DNA from: Sphingobacterium sp. SGR-19
Lineage (GTDB): Bacteria > Bacteroidota > Bacteroidia > Sphingobacteriales > Sphingobacteriaceae
Direction: 5' to 3'
Length of the DNA stretch: 64,000 bases
Assembly: GCF_011043555.1 (NCBI RefSeq)
Contig: NZ_JAAKGS010000002.1
Coordinates: 496,001-560,000, forward strand
Part shown: one piece after another, positions 16,893 through 26,029 of the stretch
Layout of the letters: the number at the start of each line of letters is the position of its first letter
How positions within the stretch are numbered: position 1 is the first letter of the stretch
Notes under the pieces: generated by a model
The model's database searches: none
Seen by the model: the letters and a program-made list of their open reading frames with translations, nothing else
Told to the model about the DNA's origin: nothing
Translations under genes and position numbers: made by a program

Positions 16893-17696
16893 TTATTCAT
16901 TGAATTTTTTCACCCCGAGTGCTTTCAGTAAACGAAATCCTTTGGAGGAATGAAGTCTTTCCAGCTTATTTTCTAATTTTTTTAGCTTATCTTCCAGTTT
17001 AGAATACTGTATATAATCATCGTAAAACAACGAGAATTCTTTTTCCAAAAATGTTTTTCGCTCGCATTCAATGGTATTTCTGTTTTTGGAGTCTGAGCTC
17101 ATACCATCCATATAAAAGCTCGAGATGACATCCGGAATGTATTTGGTCGATTCCCGCTCTTTGATAATAACCTTAGTGAAAAACACCCAATCAGCCACAA
17201 TAGTATATTTTGTTTCATATTTGCCGTATTTTTCGAATAAATATCGTCGTATAAATGTGGATGGGTGTCCCAAAGATTGGCGATAGAAGTGCTGAAATGT
17301 TAAATTTTCTGGAAAGTAATGTATGTAAAGGGGATTGCCGTCTTGTTCCATAAATTGAATATTGCCATAGACGATTCCTTCTGAAGTAAGCTTCGGAAAA
17401 GCCGTTTTGATAGTGTCGTCGTTAAAAAGTGCATCTCCACTGTTGAGAAAAAGGAGGTAATCTCCAGATGCCTTTTCGATACCTTTATTCATAGCGTCAT
17501 ACACCCCGCTGTCTTTTTCGGAAATCCAAATATCTATTATAGGAGATTCTTTAATAATATCTACGCTGCCGTCGGTAGAAGCGCCGTCTATTACAATATA
17601 TTCGAATGCTTTGTATGTTTGTCTTTCTATAGACTTCAGCGTTTTTTTTAAACCTTCGAGATTATTGAGGTTTACTGTAATAATACTAAGCTTCAT
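16893..17696 (-). CDS. Glycosyltransferase, family 2
   Basis: A 267-residue GT-A enzyme. Typical motifs are the N-terminal SIITVNLNNLEGL strand, VIDGASTDGS (35-44), and LFLNSGDAL (82-90), where NSGD replaces DxD as in many capsule/LPS GT2 proteins. A Lys/Glu-rich helical tail (about 225-255) may contact the membrane or partners. It is convergent with the GT4 gene; only a weak 7-bp hairpin (16860-16886) separates them. Confidence 0.86.
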   Translation of the reverse strand: MKLSIITVNLNNLEGLKKTLKSIERQTYKAFEYIVIDGASTDGSVDIIKESPIIDIWISEKDSGVYDAMNKGIEKASGDYLLFLNSGDALFNDDTIKTAFPKLTSEGIVYGNIQFMEQDGNPLYIHYFPENLTFQHFYRQSLGHPSTFIRRYLFEKYGKYETKYTIVADWVFFTKVIIKERESTKYIPDVISSFYMDGMSSDSKNRNTIECERKTFLEKEFSLFYDDYIQYSKLEDKLKKLENKLERLHSSKGFRLLKALGVKKFNE

Positions 17697-17786
17697 AAGT
17701 TAATTTCTCTCTGTCAAAAGATTTATTGATCAAAAATCAAATATAATATTATTTCTTACATGAAAACGAGTTGGACCCATATTTCA

Positions 17787-18818
17787 TTATTTACTGACAG
17801 ACGATCTATTGAAGTACTCATTTTTGGTCAACGCGTATATTTTTTTGTACAGGAAAGCATGTTTTACGAGCTTTGTATGGGTGGCAAATCTCCTCCATTT
17901 GTTTAGTCGATTACGCCAATTCAGCTGATTTGCGGTGTTTAGTAGTTGATCTGCCATTTTGTATGCATTCAGATGCGACATAGCAATATTCCTTAATTTT
18001 TCGCCATCCTCAGGGTTGTATTTTTCGAGTTCTCTTATTAATTCCCTCTCGTGATATTCACGATTTAGATAACGACCTGAGCAATTCTTTTTTACATACT
18101 TTGAGAAATTTTCGGGACGTAAATAACCATCAGCCTTGTTTCCGTTATATCCTCGATTATCATAAATTAAACTAGGCCTTCCGCATGCCATAGCATCGTA
18201 GATAGACCGTCCAATGCCAACGACCATATCAAAGTTGTTAATCTCTTGCTCTATGTTGTTAGTCGGGTTTTTATGTTTATTATAAGCTTCGAAACGCAAT
18301 CCTTTTCTGTCGCAAACGGTGCGTAGCATTTTATTAGCTTTTTCGCTCTGACATAGGGACAATACACTCGTCAGTGTTTTATGTATCGGCTTTATTGGTT
18401 TTTTTACTTTTATATCAATCCCATTCAATACTACTTCATTGGCATAACCTAAATCTGTTAAATGATCTGCTATTTCCTGAGAAATAGCAACATGGTAATC
18501 TGCAAGAGGAGATGGCTGTTCTGGTTCGAGTATCGTGCCATGGCAAATTTGAATAATAGGTCCCCGGCCGAAAAGTTCTTTAACCGTAGTGTTATGAGTA
18601 GCAAAAATCAAATCGTATTTCTTCTGGGACATGAACGGAACCTGCAATTCCGCTTCTATTTTTTCGGAAACCAGTCCTTTATTAACGGTAAAGTATTCTA
18701 CTTCGATTTTTTTTGATGCTGCAAAGGCTTTGATTAAATCAAAGGTATACATTTCTGCCCCGCCTACACGTACCAAGTCGTTTACTGCTACTAAAACTTT
18801 TTTTGGTTTTTCTCTCAT
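17787..18818 (-). CDS. Glycosyltransferase, GT4-like
   Basis: A 343-residue GT-B-like protein. The N-terminus VLVAVNDLVRVGGAEMYT is the glycine-rich acceptor-side loop of GT4 enzymes (VGGAE). The C-terminal half has VGIGRSIYDAMACGRPSLIY, a relaxed version of the EX7E region. The middle is short and the C-terminus is Lys/Arg-rich. It follows the same strand as the GT2 at 16893, with a 90-bp gap, and probably belongs to the same surface-glycan pathway. Substrate unknown. Confidence 0.75.
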   Translation of the reverse strand: MREKPKKVLVAVNDLVRVGGAEMYTFDLIKAFAASKKIEVEYFTVNKGLVSEKIEAELQVPFMSQKKYDLIFATHNTTVKELFGRGPIIQICHGTILEPEQPSPLADYHVAISQEIADHLTDLGYANEVVLNGIDIKVKKPIKPIHKTLTSVLSLCQSEKANKMLRTVCDRKGLRFEAYNKHKNPTNNIEQEINNFDMVVGIGRSIYDAMACGRPSLIYDNRGYNGNKADGYLRPENFSKYVKKNCSGRYLNREYHERELIRELEKYNPEDGEKLRNIAMSHLNAYKMADQLLNTANQLNWRNRLNKWRRFATHTKLVKHAFLYKKIYALTKNEYFNRSSVSK

Positions 18819-19185
18819 AGCTTTTGATTTCGTATCAAGATAGTTTTCGCTTTATAGAATAACTTTGCAACAATTATGGTATAAGCGTATCCGATGGATC
18901 CGTTTATACTACATCTTTATATACGTAGATGTCTAAAAATATGCTACACATATGGACCCATTATCAAAAAGAGAAGACAACTCCTGTACTGGCAATCTCA
19001 AGTAAAAATTGGTGCGCAAAAAAAAAACAATTCATCCTTTTTTTGCATTTTTGTATATGCAGAAGATGAAAAAATCAATAGTTACTCAATAATTTTGAAA
19101 AAAGAAAAGTAGGGTAACTTCAGCAAATATTGTTATATCAATCTGCGATTAACGTTTATCAAACAGTTTTTTATTACGATTATAT
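18819..19185. other. 367-bp intergenic region between divergent glycosyltransferase genes
   Basis: This AT-rich gap separates divergently transcribed genes. A perfect plus-strand -7 box TAACTTTG lies at 18860-18867 without a clear -33. The 16-mer TGCATTTTTGTATATG at 19044-19059 recurs exactly at 20304-20319. No coding sequence is convincing here. Confidence 0.4.
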
Positions 19186-20193
19186 ATGTCAAAAAAAAAA
19201 CTTCTATTAATTTCGCCGTCAAGTTTTAATTTATATCAGCTTATTTTAAGGAATTTGGAATATTTGGGATACGAAGTAGTACATATTGAAGATCAGGGAT
19301 ACAAGTTCCAGTATACTTCACTATTACAACGTATCTATAACCTTATCCGTAAGGTGTTTTTAAATGATAGATATTACAAAGAAAAGTTGAAGAAGGCGTA
19401 TATCTTTATAAAACAAAGAGAGATTCTGTACGCCTGTGACTCTTTTGATATAGCATTAGTGCTCAGAGCTGATTATTTTAAGGCGGATATCATTAATCTC
19501 GCACGTCAAAAAGCTAAGCTAATGATTAGTTTCCATTTTGATGGTATTTCTCGAGACCCAAATGTATTGGAGTATGTGCATTTTTTTGACCAATTTTATG
19601 TGTTCGATAAAGATGATCTAAAAAGGTATCCCTCCTATAACTTACTGTATTCTCCAAATTTTTATCTAGACTATCCAGGACTCCTGAAAAATCCGTATGA
19701 TAAGCATTATAATGTGTATTATGTAAGTACTTTTCATGAAAGTAGAGTACAAGATTTAATTGCTATACATCAATATATGACAGAGCATTATTCCAAGGTT
19801 AAATTTGTCGTTGTTTGCTCACAATATTATGATTCTGATCCGCCTGAGTACGTAGTTGAGAATATGGAAATACGCAATGAGACGGTTTCGTTTGACGAAC
19901 AATTACAACATGTTGCGAATGCCGATATTATCCTTGATTTGGTTATTTCTGATCATAAAGGGTTTTCATTTAGAATATTAGAGGGCGTTAAGTTTGGTAA
20001 AAAAGTAATCACTACTAATCCTAGGGTAATTGAAGCAGATTTTTTTCATCCTAGCAATTTCTTTATTCTAACAGATGATAATTTTGATGATATAGCTGCA
20101 TTTTTAAATACTCCTTATTCTCATATTGATCCTAAAATAACAGAAAAGTATAGTTTCTCATCATGGCTACAAAGCAAAATAGAACTCCATTAA
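19186..20193 (+). CDS. CgeB-like putative glycosyltransferase (paralogue 1)
   Basis: A 335-residue cytoplasmic protein with a GT-B-like layout. It is a clear paralogue of the minus-strand protein at 22192: both have a [FL]SFRI[LF]EG...KKVITTNP block near residue 260-280, a Y-V-S/I-G-S strand after a central FYLDYP/FYFDF segment, and end with KYSFS.W. The KVITTNP block resembles the nucleotide-sugar site of CgeB/DUF3880-like proteins. I cannot assign a sugar. Divergent from the gene at 17787 and followed by a GT2. Confidence 0.65.
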   Translation: MSKKKLLLISPSSFNLYQLILRNLEYLGYEVVHIEDQGYKFQYTSLLQRIYNLIRKVFLNDRYYKEKLKKAYIFIKQREILYACDSFDIALVLRADYFKADIINLARQKAKLMISFHFDGISRDPNVLEYVHFFDQFYVFDKDDLKRYPSYNLLYSPNFYLDYPGLLKNPYDKHYNVYYVSTFHESRVQDLIAIHQYMTEHYSKVKFVVVCSQYYDSDPPEYVVENMEIRNETVSFDEQLQHVANADIILDLVISDHKGFSFRILEGVKFGKKVITTNPRVIEADFFHPSNFFILTDDNFDDIAAFLNTPYSHIDPKITEKYSFSSWLQSKIELH

Positions 20194-20316
20194 AGGGAGC
20201 CATTTTGTATTATAATGAGTTTTATATGTTGTAGTTTTTTATTTGCTATAGAACTTCGAGAAGCTAACTGTTGAATTAAAAAAATAAATTAGATTTTATT
20301 TTATGCATTTTTGTAT

Positions 20317-21171
20317 ATGGCAAGTATTAAAACACCCCTAGTCAGTATTGTTATTCCTTGCTACAATGGAGCTTCGACGATACTGGATGCTGTTCAGTCA
20401 GTTTTAGATCAAAGTTATAAAAATATTGAGATCGTTGTCGTAGATGATGGCTCAACGGATAATTCTCGTATAATTGTAGAGAAAATTATACTTTCAGACC
20501 CTAAAGTTTCTTTATATACTCAAGAAAATAGAGGGCTGTCAGCAGCGCGGAATTTTGGCTTGCGTCAAGTAAAAGGGGAATATGTGGTATTTTTGGATGC
20601 CGATGATAAGCTAAAAGGAACCTATCTTTCATTAGCGTTAGCTTATTATCTAGAAAATCCTAATACTACCATTGTCTACAGTAATATGGAATTATTTGAA
20701 AGAGAGACCGGACTATTTCCGTTGGATGCTTTCGAGATAAAGTCCTTTTTGCGGCAAAACTGTATTCCTGCATTTGCTATGGTACGGGTAAAGCAAATTA
20801 GAGCTATTGGAGGATTTGATGAATCAGTCACTTTGTGTGAGGATTGGGAATGTTGGATGCACTTATTAAAAGTTTTCGGAGGAAGCGTTCATCGGATAGA
20901 AGAAGCTCAGTATTTTTATCGGAAGCGTATCACCAATGATTCCATCTTGGATAGATATAAAGAGAATACCGAAAAACTTAAAAAGGTAAGGATATATGTG
21001 TTTTCTAAACATCAGGAACTCTATGATGAGCACGGCATGGGCTTAGAAGGCTTTTTTCAAATGGAAGAAAAGCTTAAAAAGCTTACTAAAAAATATTACA
21101 ATACTTGGTATAGAAGATATTTCTATAAATGGTTTAAACCCCGAAAATATAGTTCTATTTATATTAAATAA
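20317..21171 (+). CDS. Glycosyltransferase, family 2
   Basis: A 284-residue inverting GT-A enzyme with SIVIPCYNGASTI, VVVDDGSTDNS (40-50) and DxD in VFLDADDKL (Asp94-Asp96), plus the later CEDWECWMHL block containing the catalytic-base region. I use ATG 20317; an in-frame TTG at 20311 would add two residues. A -7-like CATTTTTG (7 of 8) ends only 4 bp before the ATG, so the transcript may be nearly leaderless. The stop codon abuts the stop of the convergent GT2 at 21172. Confidence 0.86.
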   Translation: MASIKTPLVSIVIPCYNGASTILDAVQSVLDQSYKNIEIVVVDDGSTDNSRIIVEKIILSDPKVSLYTQENRGLSAARNFGLRQVKGEYVVFLDADDKLKGTYLSLALAYYLENPNTTIVYSNMELFERETGLFPLDAFEIKSFLRQNCIPAFAMVRVKQIRAIGGFDESVTLCEDWECWMHLLKVFGGSVHRIEEAQYFYRKRITNDSILDRYKENTEKLKKVRIYVFSKHQELYDEHGMGLEGFFQMEEKLKKLTKKYYNTWYRRYFYKWFKPRKYSSIYIK

Positions 21172-22125
21172 TCAATTTTTAATTAGTTGGCGCTTATTTA
21201 ATAATTTATCAATAAGTATTGTCAACCTACCCCTAATAGGGTGTTTTTTTACAAGCTCTCGGCACAAGTCATAGTATGTTCTGGTAAGATCGTCTAAAAC
21301 TTTTTTCATTAACAGATTCTCTTTTGCTTTCAAGAGTCGATTGTATTTTAAACTAATCTTTTTTATCCTTCTCTTAATGGTTGAAAAACTTGAATCTTGA
21401 AGTGGCGAAAAATTCCAGTACAAATTATTTCGGGAATTTGCAGTGTTTGGGTACGAGATAATCCCCACTTGTTGTTGATTATGCATTCTATAATAAAAGA
21501 GTTTTTCATTTATACTGTCGAAACAATTCTCATGACTCGATATTAGTGCAATCCATTCATCATGATGAAAGTCCTCCATCAACGGTATCGGTAGGATGTG
21601 TTGAATATAATCTTTCTTAATAGCCATCGAAGCACCCGTTGCTATATTGCCTCCGTAACACATACTTGCAAAATAGTCTATATTCCCATCTCTTTCTTTT
21701 AGAATTTTTGGGACATCCCATACTGTTAAAGCGTCCACAATGTTATCATCTTCGTCTATAAGATGTCCATTAGAGCATAATACCTTTGTGTTATATGATT
21801 TTTCGAAATAAGAAATATATCTCTCTACTTTTTGTGGTGCCCATATATCGTCATGATCACTTAGAAATACGATATCGCCAGTACAGACCTCTAATACCTG
21901 TTCGAAGTTCTTAACGCTTCTTAAATTTTTGACATTTTTTTTTACATGAAAAAGAAGCGGATATTTTCGTTGGTAGTCCTGCAAAATTTGCCAAGTATTG
22001 TCTGAAGAACGATCATCATATACAATTATCTCATCTACTTTTCTTGTTTGCGTAACAATAGAGTCCAACTGCTTATGAAGATGTTGTTCTCCATTATATG
22101 TACATAATCCAACGGATATTTTCAT
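21172..22125 (-). CDS. Glycosyltransferase, family 2 (rhamnosyltransferase-like)
   Basis: A 317-residue GT-A protein. Motifs: LCTYNGEQHLHKQLDSI at the N-terminus, VYDDRSSDNT (35-44) and LSDHDDIWAP (88-97), the SDxDDxW pattern seen in O-antigen rhamnosyltransferases. The C-terminal 60 residues are basic and helical. It is convergent with zero spacing to the GT2 at 20317 and is followed upstream on the same strand by the CgeB-like paralogue. Confidence 0.84.
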   Translation of the reverse strand: MKISVGLCTYNGEQHLHKQLDSIVTQTRKVDEIIVYDDRSSDNTWQILQDYQRKYPLLFHVKKNVKNLRSVKNFEQVLEVCTGDIVFLSDHDDIWAPQKVERYISYFEKSYNTKVLCSNGHLIDEDDNIVDALTVWDVPKILKERDGNIDYFASMCYGGNIATGASMAIKKDYIQHILPIPLMEDFHHDEWIALISSHENCFDSINEKLFYYRMHNQQQVGIISYPNTANSRNNLYWNFSPLQDSSFSTIKRRIKKISLKYNRLLKAKENLLMKKVLDDLTRTYYDLCRELVKKHPIRGRLTILIDKLLNKRQLIKN

Positions 22126-22191
22126 GATAAACCTTAATTTAACCTCTTTTATACATTAATCATATGGAAATTGATTAAAGATAATATGAAT

Positions 22192-23205
22192 CTAATTGGG
22201 TAAATTTATCGGCATATGGTGCGGTAAATCCAACATATATGCTGCCCAATTTGAGAAGCTATACTTTTGTTTAATATCCTCTGGAAGTACCTGATAAGGC
22301 ATATCAATAAATTGCTTCAATTCTGCTAAGCTTTGTTCATTCCAAATCAAAATGTTCTCAGGGCGATAGAAGTCATATTTGATAACATTCGGATTAGTTG
22401 TGATTACTTTTTTATCATAACCTATGCCTTCGAAAATACGAAAGGATAGTCCATTATGTATAGGATTTTGAATATCAAGAAGAATATGAGCATTCATAAC
22501 ATCAGTTAAGTTTTCTTCATAAGGAACTAAAGTGGATATTGGTGTGAGCCCGTTAGCTTGGACTAGCTGGATAATCCTTTCGTTATTAGTAGCTATTTTA
22601 ATATTTCTATTTACGTTTAAACCTTTAAGCTTGTTGTCAACGTCTTTTACGATATCAATACGGCCGTCCAAATAGCTACCTATATAGTATAACGTGTTGT
22701 TACCAGAAGGTATAGAAGTTGATAAAAAATCAAAATAGAAATTGGTTGTCGGAAGTGTTGTGTCGGATTTTAAGTCAGTTGCGTCAAAAACGAAAAACCT
22801 ATCCATTAAATGTAGATATTGATATATTGCAGGATACCGGTCAAGTCCGTCCCATTGATAGCCAACGAGCATACCGCACTTTTTTTTTACCAATTGGACA
22901 ATTTCAAGCGGGAAAAGATCTGGGCGGATAAATAGTGCATAATCTGTGTGTTCAATAGATTTTAATTGCTCGGTAAGCCTCTCTTTGTTGTTTTTGACGA
23001 AAAGCTCACGTTTAAAATCTTTGTCGCCTAAAAATGTCTTTCTAAATAAGTTCTGTAGTCTCTGGAAGAGATTTTTGTACTTGAAATGTTCCGAAGCAGG
23101 TACTGTAATTAATGAAACGTTAAAACCTTCACTTTCAAAATTTTTTTTAAAAGCTAAAGGAAATCCTACGTGTTCAGGGATAGCTAAAATTATACTTTTA
23201 CGCAT
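22192..23205 (-). CDS. CgeB-like putative glycosyltransferase (paralogue 2)
   Basis: A 337-residue paralogue of the protein at 19186 (shared LSFRIFEG...KKVITTNPNVI block near 253-275, QWDGLDRYP near 120, KYSFSNW at the end). It is likely a GT-B-fold enzyme acting on the surface glycan. A -7-like element (GATTTTTG, minus strand) lies about 25 bp upstream, between this gene and the GT8 stop. Together with 21172 it mirrors the gene pair 19186-20317 on the other strand. Confidence 0.65.
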   Translation of the reverse strand: MRKSIILAIPEHVGFPLAFKKNFESEGFNVSLITVPASEHFKYKNLFQRLQNLFRKTFLGDKDFKRELFVKNNKERLTEQLKSIEHTDYALFIRPDLFPLEIVQLVKKKCGMLVGYQWDGLDRYPAIYQYLHLMDRFFVFDATDLKSDTTLPTTNFYFDFLSTSIPSGNNTLYYIGSYLDGRIDIVKDVDNKLKGLNVNRNIKIATNNERIIQLVQANGLTPISTLVPYEENLTDVMNAHILLDIQNPIHNGLSFRIFEGIGYDKKVITTNPNVIKYDFYRPENILIWNEQSLAELKQFIDMPYQVLPEDIKQKYSFSNWAAYMLDLPHHMPINLPN

Positions 23206-23241
23206 GTTTAGATGTGAAAAATTTTACTAATATACAAAAAT

Positions 23242-24333
23242 CTACACCCTCGACCCACCCATTTCACACTCATAAATTGACGTATCAATCGTACTTCTGA
23301 ATCGTGATACAATCCGACGTATTTTCGGGTTGTTCATAACGTTATCTGGAGATTTCTCGTCGAAGAAAGAAAGCATATGTTTCAGTTTTTCCTTGCCAAC
23401 AAATACCCCCAAGGACATCCGTTCGCGAACAATATTTTTGTATTTGCGTTTTTTCTTACGGCTTTCATACTTCAGTTCAAACTCTGTTTTGGAGACAATC
23501 TGGTGAGCAGGGAAATGTTGTCCGATATAGCGCTCATATTCGGAATAGAAAGAACCAATAAAACCATGTTCTGTATTCCAAGGCTTCAATTCGCCCACGA
23601 AGTGAAAGATTTTTGGCTGAAATTCTGCTAATAAAGGTATAGTTGTATCGATAAGCTGGTAATTATATAAAAAAGATAAAGATCCAATTTCGTCATATAA
23701 TACGGTGTTAATCAACGTCTGATCGTGTCGTAAAAGTTTTTGTCTGTTTTTTCGTGCGTACGCTATCATTTTCTCCAAGTAGCCTATTTTAAGCAGACGC
23801 TCGATATTAAACAGAATCACACCGGCATTTCTGTATTGATGCTTTAAAGCGATATAGCGGTTTAGATACGCATTATGGAAGTTAAAGCCCGATTTACGTT
23901 CGATTTCTGATATATCGATAGCCATCATGAGTCCTTTATCTTCATGATTACTATTCAGAATCTGTGAAATACAAGGGGCACTTACATAAACGTCGGCATC
24001 CAGATATAAGATTTGCTCGTATTCGTCTTTAAAAAGAGCCGGCAGAAATATCTTATGATAGGTTGCCGAAGACAGTCGTCCTACCGGAAGTCCATTGATT
24101 GCTGAGAAATCAACAGTGCAATAACGTATATTTTCGTGCGCTGATACCGGAATTTTTTCCGTGTCGGGCAGACAGATGACCACGTCGAAATCCCGTTCTT
24201 CCTCTTTGTCCATAATCTGACTCGCAACAAAAGAAGCATACGGTAAATAGGCGTTATCCACACATAACGCTACAGCTTTCTTGTGTTTTGCAGGTACTGT
24301 ACTCTGTTTAATCGTTGGTAGTGTATATACCAT
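23242..24333 (-). CDS. Glycosyltransferase, family 8
   Basis: A 363-residue retaining GT-A enzyme of the LPS galactosyl/glucosyltransferase type. It shows AVALCVDNAYLPY at the donor site, DxD at Asp112-Asp114 in YLDADVYVS, RNAGVILFNIERL near 170, HDQTLINTVL near 200 and the metal/donor FHFVGELKPWN block near 245. The C-terminal 100 residues are basic and probably membrane-associated. Likely role: adding galactose or glucose to an LPS core or similar glycan. Confidence 0.88.
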   Translation of the reverse strand: MVYTLPTIKQSTVPAKHKKAVALCVDNAYLPYASFVASQIMDKEEERDFDVVICLPDTEKIPVSAHENIRYCTVDFSAINGLPVGRLSSATYHKIFLPALFKDEYEQILYLDADVYVSAPCISQILNSNHEDKGLMMAIDISEIERKSGFNFHNAYLNRYIALKHQYRNAGVILFNIERLLKIGYLEKMIAYARKNRQKLLRHDQTLINTVLYDEIGSLSFLYNYQLIDTTIPLLAEFQPKIFHFVGELKPWNTEHGFIGSFYSEYERYIGQHFPAHQIVSKTEFELKYESRKKKRKYKNIVRERMSLGVFVGKEKLKHMLSFFDEKSPDNVMNNPKIRRIVSRFRSTIDTSIYECEMGGSRV

Positions 24334-24405
24334 ATAGTAGTGTTTAGTTCTTATCGTAATCTAAATTCGCCAAAATGAAGTACTATCTTGCAAAATATAT
24401 GCCAC

Positions 24406-25164
24406 CTATACCCGACGTTGACGTTGCATCTCCAATGTCTTGGCATACTTCATATAAGAGAAGAACGATTGGATTAACGAAAACGTTACACCATCAATGC
24501 CATGAAAAATACCTTTTTTTAAAAAATAGGCCTTAAAGAAGGCTGTAACGCCATGGACCATAGGAGAAAGTGCGTTCACTTCTTTTTCTTTTTTGATAAA
24601 CTCCTCTACTTGCCAATCGGTGTATTGGTTCTTTTTGGCAATCAATTGATGGAAACTATCCCAGGCATAATGCAGCAGATGCATGTCAGATTTGTGCATA
24701 TTAGTGGCGACCACACGCTGATGTACAAGATGAGAGGAGGGGCAGGCTGTATTTTTGTTAAAAAAACGACAAGCATAATCGGGATACCAATCCGCAAAAT
24801 TTATTTCCTTGTCTTTTAGAAAGTTCCTCCTTTTAAAACTGTAGGCATCGTAAGGAAGCTGGAGATATTCTTTTTTTTCGAAGAATGGATAGCAATCGTC
24901 GTCTAGAAACTCATCGGTATCCACATTCAGTATCCAATCATATTGGCAGAACTGGAGACCAAAGGTTCGTTGTGGACCATCTCCCAAAAAAGGTTGAGAA
25001 ATAACGATGGCTCCTAACGATTTGGCGATTTCAACGGTTTTGTCCTGGCTATGGGAGTCTATAATGATGATTTCATCACAGACTTTCTGTAAGCCTTTGA
25101 TGCATTTCTCAATATACCTTTCTTCGTTGAACGTGATAACCAGTCCGCTGACGCCCATATTCAT
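24406..25164 (-). CDS. WaaE/KdtX-like glycosyltransferase, family 2
   Basis: A 252-residue GT2 of the LPS core beta-1,4-glucosyltransferase type (WaaE/LgtF/KdtX). Characteristic blocks are GLVITFNEERYIEKC, IIIIDSHSQDKT (33-43), GDGPQRTFGLQFCQYDW and LNVDTDEFLDD (DTDE at 82-85). LPS core synthesis agrees with the nearby GT8 and GT9 genes. An alternative ATG two codons downstream cannot be excluded. Confidence 0.87.
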   Translation of the reverse strand: MNMGVSGLVITFNEERYIEKCIKGLQKVCDEIIIIDSHSQDKTVEIAKSLGAIVISQPFLGDGPQRTFGLQFCQYDWILNVDTDEFLDDDCYPFFEKKEYLQLPYDAYSFKRRNFLKDKEINFADWYPDYACRFFNKNTACPSSHLVHQRVVATNMHKSDMHLLHYAWDSFHQLIAKKNQYTDWQVEEFIKKEKEVNALSPMVHGVTAFFKAYFLKKGIFHGIDGVTFSLIQSFFSYMKYAKTLEMQRQRRV

Positions 25165-25207
25165 AATTTTTTTCTTTTAGACATCGTGAAATGCTATGCA
25201 TTTTACC

Positions 25208-25215
25208 TAAGTTTG
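25208..25215 (+). promoter_or_regulatory. Candidate -7 box of the GT32 gene
   Basis: TAAGTTTG matches the consensus exactly, 31 bp before the ATG at 25247. The -33 element is weak or absent. Confidence 0.4.
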
Positions 25216-25246
25216 GGCAAAGATAGATAAATTAGAAAGCAAAACG

Positions 25247-26029
25247 ATGATTCCAAAAATAATTCATTTTTGTTGGTACGGAGGAGGAACATATAGTGAA
25301 ACCATTCAAAAATGTATTAAATCGTGGGAAACACTTCTGCCAGATTATGAAATTATAAGATGGGACGAATCCAATACACCATTTGAAAGCATGCCTTTTC
25401 TGAAAGTTTTATATAAACAAAAAAGGTGGGCATTCATCGCAGACTACGTGCGCTTATATGCTATATTTAAGCACGGAGGGATCTATTTTGACACGGATGT
25501 GGAGGTAATAAATACCTTTGATGGCTTGCTCGATGAAAAAGCATTTATTGGATTCCAAACGGAGATTGGGGTATCAAAATTTCCCTTTAATACAGCGGTT
25601 ATTGGATGTGAGCCGGGAAATAGCTTTATAGAACTTTGCCTACAAGAGACGGAGAAACTGCAGCGTATGCGATACCATCCCATGGCAGCGCCTGTTGTAT
25701 CAAGCGAACTTCTTATGAATAAATACGGTGTGGATACCTATAAAACCCAACGACTGGCAGATGTACTCGTACTTACGAAAGATTACTTTTATCCTTTTTC
25801 GTGGATGGAAACTTTTGATGAGCGTTGTATCACGCCGAATACCTTAGCCATCCATTGGTGGGAGGATTCTTGGGGAAATAAGAAGAAGAATATGGCTTAT
25901 TATTGGCGATCGTTGTCTCGAAAAATAGAACGCACACCGTTAATCTTGGCCTCCCGGCTGGCCTATGCCTTTGGAAATAGAAAGGATTTCTTTTTGTATC
26001 CGCTCGACCACCATCTCCGGCGTCACTAA
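25247..26029 (+). CDS. Glycosyltransferase, family 32 (OCH1-like)
   Basis: A 260-residue GT-A enzyme of the capsular/LPS family 32. Diagnostic blocks are MIPKIIHFCWYGG at the N-terminus, W-E...PDYEIIRWDE near 28-41, and DYVRLYAIFKHGGIYFDTDVEV with DxD at Asp82-Asp84. The HWWEDSW block near 205 is also typical. Its last 90 bp overlap the 3' end of the opposite-strand GT9 gene. No terminator is possible between them in the usual sense. Confidence 0.87.
   Translation: MIPKIIHFCWYGGGTYSETIQKCIKSWETLLPDYEIIRWDESNTPFESMPFLKVLYKQKRWAFIADYVRLYAIFKHGGIYFDTDVEVINTFDGLLDEKAFIGFQTEIGVSKFPFNTAVIGCEPGNSFIELCLQETEKLQRMRYHPMAAPVVSSELLMNKYGVDTYKTQRLADVLVLTKDYFYPFSWMETFDERCITPNTLAIHWWEDSWGNKKKNMAYYWRSLSRKIERTPLILASRLAYAFGNRKDFFLYPLDHHLRRH

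Noticed and set aside
18894..19112. 72-codon frame between divergent glycosyltransferase genes
   Set aside because: Low-complexity Lys/Asn/Ile-rich composition in an AT-rich gap; no motif.
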